NCBI GenBank assembly: GCA_900544635.1 | Contig: UQVV01000017.1 | Coordinates: 1 to 15,889 of the forward strand | DNA: 15,889 nucleotides | Direction of reading: 5' to 3' | From: an uncultured Cloacibacillus sp. | GTDB lineage: Bacteria > Synergistota > Synergistia > Synergistales > Synergistaceae | Shown here: positions 13,321 through 15,889 of the stretch, one piece after another | Layout of the letters: the number at the start of each line of letters is the position of its first letter | Position numbering within the stretch: the first letter of the stretch is position 1 | Made by a program: the position numbers and the translations under genes | Notes under the pieces: generated by a model | Database searches by the model: none | Told to the model about the DNA's origin: nothing | Seen by the model: only the letters and a program-made list of their open reading frames with translations

Positions 13321-13348
13321 CGGCGAAGCGTGGGCCTGCGCTTCGCCG
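13321..13348 (+). terminator. hairpin terminator after the small exported protein
   Basis: A perfect 10-bp stem (cggcgaagcg / cgcttcgccg) encloses an 8-nt loop and is followed by cagctttcttctc. A weaker GC-rich hairpin region precedes it. Confidence 0.6.
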
Positions 13349-13382
13349 CAGCTTTCTTCTCACAAAAATCCCACAACGGAAT

Positions 13383-13390
13383 GATACAAT
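13383..13390 (+). promoter_or_regulatory. extended -10 promoter of the phosphatase gene
   Basis: TGA followed by TACAAT (TGn-TACAAT, with the TG at 13382-13383) fits an extended -10. The RNA would start near 13397, about 35 bp before the start codon. No -35 is obvious. Confidence 0.5.
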
Positions 13391-13432
13391 AGGCTCGTCA
13401 TAAAAGACGAAACGACAGAAGGAGCCGATGAA

Positions 13433-14053
13433 ATGGCTGAGAGCAAACGTATATATCTCATGCGCCACGCGAAGCCGGAGCTCCCGTTCGGGGGCCGCGT
13501 TTATTACGGGAGGACGGACTTCCCGCTCTCCGCGGAAGGGCGCGCCGCGGCGGCGGCGCTCGGCGGGCATCTGCGCGGCAGGATAAAGTTCGACGCGCTC
13601 TACACGAGCGGCATGACGCGCGCCGTCGAGACGGCCTCGCTCGCCGTCCCCGGAATGGCGGGAACGGCCGTGCCGGAGCTGCGCGAGGTGGACTTGGGCG
13701 ACTGGGACGGACGCTCGTACGACGAGGTGCGCGACCAGTTCCGCGAGATATACGAGCGCCGCGGCGTCGAGTTTGCGCGCACCGCTCCGCCGGGCGGCGA
13801 GAGCTTCGAGGAGATGCAGCGCCGCACGGTGCCGGCCTTTGAAAAAATCGCCGCCGCGCACGAAAGCGGCAACATCCTGATAGTGGCCCACGGCGGCGCA
13901 ATATGGAGCATAGTCGCGCATCTCTTCGGCCTCGACCTCAACGACATGTTCTTCTTCCCGCTCGACTACTGCGGCATCGACGTCGTCGAGCCCTCGTGCG
14001 GAAGATGGCGGCTCGTGAGATATAACTGGACGCCGGAGACGGAACGGCTCTAG
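13433..14053 (+). CDS. histidine phosphatase superfamily protein (phosphoglycerate mutase-like)
   Basis: The family removes phosphate through a phospho-histidine intermediate. The 206 residues include LMRHAKPE with R11-H12 (an RHA variant of the usual RHG), SGMTRAVETA with R63, E85 in LREVDLGDWDG, and H153 in VAHGGAIWSI, so the catalytic set is complete. The YYGRTDFPLSAEGR stretch resembles alpha-ribazole phosphatase (CobC)-like members, but no cobalamin gene is nearby, so no specific substrate is claimed. ATG at 13433 has AAGGAG 8 bp upstream; an ATG five bases earlier is out of frame. It is followed 25 bp later by the TPR gene and is probably cotranscribed with it. Confidence 0.92.
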   Translation: MAESKRIYLMRHAKPELPFGGRVYYGRTDFPLSAEGRAAAAALGGHLRGRIKFDALYTSGMTRAVETASLAVPGMAGTAVPELREVDLGDWDGRSYDEVRDQFREIYERRGVEFARTAPPGGESFEEMQRRTVPAFEKIAAAHESGNILIVAHGGAIWSIVAHLFGLDLNDMFFFPLDYCGIDVVEPSCGRWRLVRYNWTPETERL

Positions 14054-14078
14054 CGTAAAAGCGGGGGAGGAGCTTCAA

Positions 14079-14621
14079 ATGAAGAAAAGAACCGGCGGCG
14101 CGGGCGCGGTGCTCGTAGCCGTAATTTCGATAATACTTCTCGCCGCGGCGGCGTGGCTCGGCGCTGGGGCGGTGAAGAAGCGCGGGCTTGAGAAGGGGAC
14201 GGCGGCGCTTGCGGCGGGCGACTACGCGCAGGCCGCGGCCTACCTTGAACGCGCGGAGAAATTCTCGCTGGGCGGCGACGCGGCCGTGCTTACGGCGCTC
14301 GGCGAGGCGCGCGAAGGGCTCGGCGACAAAACCGCGGCGAAGGACTGCTATTCGCGCGCGGCCGAGGCCGACGGCGCGCACGCCGAAGCCCGCTACAGGC
14401 TCGCCAAGATATATATAGAAGAAAAGAATTTCGAAGCGGCGCGCACCGAGGTCGCCTCGCTTGAAAAGCTCGGCACGGCGGAGGCTTTGCAGTACGCGAA
14501 GGAGCTCCGGCAGGAAATCAGCCTCGGCTCGGTCAAGAACCTCTTCGACGGCATAGTCGAGAAGGTCCTGCCCGAGCTCGGCATCGGCGACAAACCGGCG
14601 GCGTCGGGTGACGTGAAGTGA
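14079..14621 (+). CDS. membrane-anchored TPR protein
   Basis: A 180-residue protein with one N-terminal membrane segment (about 8-32, after MKKRTGG), then a soluble part outside the cytoplasm built of tetratricopeptide repeats: about 34-66 (KRGLEKGTAALAAGDYAQAAAYLERAEKF), 68-100 (AAVLTALGEAREGLGDKTAAKDCYSRAAEA) and 103-135 (AEARYRLAKIYIEEKNFEAARTEVASLEKL). TPRs mediate protein contacts. The RBS GGGGAGGAG is just upstream of the ATG. The stop TGA overlaps the ATG of the next gene by one base, so the two are coupled and may work together in the envelope. Confidence 0.85.
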   Translation: MKKRTGGAGAVLVAVISIILLAAAAWLGAGAVKKRGLEKGTAALAAGDYAQAAAYLERAEKFSLGGDAAVLTALGEAREGLGDKTAAKDCYSRAAEADGAHAEARYRLAKIYIEEKNFEAARTEVASLEKLGTAEALQYAKELRQEISLGSVKNLFDGIVEKVLPELGIGDKPAASGDVK

Positions 14622-15655
14622 TGCGGACTCTGCGCCTCGCGCTTCTCGCGCTCGCCATAGCCGTTTCGGCGCTCTCCTCCGCGCCCGCGCTCTGCGCCGA
14701 AGCGCCCGAGGTGATAAACAACAAAAAAACGGTGCTGCACAAGAACTTCTTCGACATCCCCGTCGCCCTCGTCCCGAAGATGGGCTACAACTTCGAGAAA
14801 ATCGACGGCGGCGTCGTGGACAAAAAACAGAAGGTATCGCTCGAAGGCACGCTGCTCCACATGCCCTACTCGCGGCTAATCGACGAAATCTCGCACGACG
14901 CGCTCAAGAAAGGCGGCATGGAGGTCAAATCGCGCTACTCCTTCATCTGGAACGGCAGCCGCGCGGAGCTGATGAAAATATTCGCCGGCGGCCGCGGCGG
15001 CACGATAGGCAAATGGGTGCTCATCGTCGACCGCGGCGCGGACAAATGCTGGATGATAAGCGGCTCCTACAACTCGAAGGACATGCGCTCGGCGCAGTTC
15101 GTCCTCGACATGATACGCAGCGCGTGGTGGGAAAACGGCGAAGAAGAGGGCTCCGGCTGGCCGCTCTACGGCGGCATAGACCCGAAGGGAACGCCCTTCC
15201 GCCTCGCGGGCTTCCGCCAGGACGCGCTGATATACACCAAAGACGGCAAAATCCCGACGCAGTCCGCGGACCAGGCGCTCTTCGTAGTCTCCTCGGCGGC
15301 GCGCGAATACGTAGCACCCGAGAAACGCGCGGAGCTTGCGCTCTCCGAAATACGGAAAGTCGAACGCGGCGCGTCGCTTGAGATAATCTCGCAGACGGAC
15401 GAAACGATAGGCGGCGCTCCCGCAGTCGTCATAACGGCGAAAACGAAAGACAAGGCGCCGGCGCTCATATTCCAGGCGGCGCTCTTCCACGGGCAGCGCG
15501 TCACGATGCTCGTCGGCATAGCGCGCGGCGAGACGGACGCGAACCTCGCATACTTCCAGAAGCTCGCCTCGACCTACGCCGAAAGCCCCGCGGCTAAAAA
15601 CTCCGCGCCCGCCGAGCTCATGAAACGCGCCGCAGCTCCCGGCGGACGGGCGTAA
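14621..15655 (+). CDS. exported protein with two PsbP/DcrB-like half repeats (unknown function)
   Basis: A 344-residue secreted or periplasmic protein. Residues 1-26 are a signal peptide (MRTLRLALLALAIAVSALSSAPALCA). The remainder divides into two parts, about 45-175 and 195-325. Each runs: a helix, a 'x-G-x-(P/A)-x-x-I' strand, a strand ending in a catalysis-free loop, and a last helix (DMRSAQFVLDMIRSAWW; ANLAYFQKLASTYAE). This suggests a duplicated PsbP/DcrB-like fold, by eye only. The C-terminus is Ala/Pro-rich. ATG at 14621 overlaps the TPR stop; a GTG one codon earlier is also possible. No enzymatic motif is recognised. Confidence 0.8.
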   Translation: MRTLRLALLALAIAVSALSSAPALCAEAPEVINNKKTVLHKNFFDIPVALVPKMGYNFEKIDGGVVDKKQKVSLEGTLLHMPYSRLIDEISHDALKKGGMEVKSRYSFIWNGSRAELMKIFAGGRGGTIGKWVLIVDRGADKCWMISGSYNSKDMRSAQFVLDMIRSAWWENGEEEGSGWPLYGGIDPKGTPFRLAGFRQDALIYTKDGKIPTQSADQALFVVSSAAREYVAPEKRAELALSEIRKVERGASLEIISQTDETIGGAPAVVITAKTKDKAPALIFQAALFHGQRVTMLVGIARGETDANLAYFQKLASTYAESPAAKNSAPAELMKRAAAPGGRA

Positions 15656-15735
15656 AACGGCAGCCCGCCGCCCGCGCGCGGCGAAAAACGATAAAACGGC
15701 AAAGAACAGATAAAATTGAGAAAGGAGCGAAAAAA

Positions 15736-15889
15736 ATGAAAAAGCTCATATCCGCAATGCTCGCGCTGCTCATGCTCGCGTCCGCGGCGATGGCGAACCC
15801 CGGCCCCCCGCCGAGACGCGGCGGCCCCGGCCCGGGCAGAGGCCCGGCTGTACGTCCGGCGCCCCCGCGTCCAGCGCCGCGACCGGGAG
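15736..15889 (+). CDS. exported Pro/Gly/Arg-rich protein (3' end beyond the window)
   Basis: The ATG has AAAGGAG 8 bp upstream (15721-15727). The first 20 residues are a signal peptide (MKKLISAMLALLMLASAAMA), followed by a low-complexity Pro/Gly/Arg stretch (NPGPPPRRGGPGPGRGPAVR and on) to the window end; only 51 codons are visible. It follows the exported PsbP-like gene at 80 bp and could be in the same transcription unit. Function unknown. Confidence 0.75.
   Translation, partial: MKKLISAMLALLMLASAAMANPGPPPRRGGPGPGRGPAVRPAPPRPAPRPG

Noticed and set aside
12800..13921. Long open frame (about 373 codons) on the minus strand across the small exported protein and the phosphatase
   Set aside because: It runs antisense through two genes with good RBSs and recognised motifs; its Arg/Ala/Tyr-heavy translation resembles no protein family I know.
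1..15889. CRISPR array, tRNA or rRNA genes, insertion sequence transposase
   Set aside because: No regularly spaced repeats, no cloverleaf or conserved rRNA stretches, and no transposase or integrase reading frame were recognised on either strand.

Overview
The window is a mosaic of at least three pieces with different base composition and codon use. It is not one continuous bacterial locus. Bases ~56-3150 are AT-rich (a hand count of 2641-2700 gives 25 G+C in 60) and carry the classic Firmicutes/Clostridia chromosome-segregation order: the 3' part of noc, a parS site, soj (parA), parB and the start of serS. Around 3110-3165, inside serS, the sequence becomes GC-rich (3241-3300 counts 40 G+C in 60) and isoleucine codons change from ATT/ATA to ATC, yet the reading frame stays open and the enzyme is full length. 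This second piece continues through a secreted S-layer-homology protein to about 4770. A third piece, from the start of mscL to the end, is also GC-rich but uses many ATA isoleucine and GCG alanine codons. Its many exported proteins suggest a Gram-negative-type gut or sludge bacterium; Synergistota is my tentative guess from style only. The simplest explanation is a chimeric metagenome contig joined at conserved genes. The first ~55 bases also do not look like noc and may be a fourth fragment.

Left region (1-2451): a Noc-like paralogue (5' end lost), an intrinsic terminator, a perfect 26-bp palindrome containing a 16-bp parS, an extended -10 promoter, then soj-parB from TTG starts, with serS 24 bp downstream. 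ParA, ParB and parS make a complete chromosome-partitioning system, and Noc is the ParB paralogue that links division to the nucleoid.

Middle region (2476-4766): hybrid serS and a three-SLH-repeat secreted protein.

Right region (4830-15889): mscL with a C-terminal zinc ribbon; an HTH-Fic AMP-transferase cassette bracketed by a 25-bp direct repeat; a minus-strand marR-MATE efflux operon with two operators placed on its promoter; trpS with a strong divergent promoter; a RhuM-family gene with lower GC behind a 15-bp tandem repeat; a minus-strand SYLF/YSC84 lipid-binding protein; a HIT hydrolase overlapping a YigZ-family gene; a perfect 46-bp palindrome; a small secreted protein; a histidine phosphatase; and a run of exported proteins (TPR protein, PsbP/DcrB-like duplicated protein, Pro/Gly/Arg-rich protein cut by the window end).

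The features most worth follow-up are the repeat-bracketed Fic cassette, the operator architecture of the marR-MATE operon, the 46-bp palindrome with alternative hairpins beside it, and the serS composition break. I found no wholly new multi-gene system that I can defend from sequence alone.
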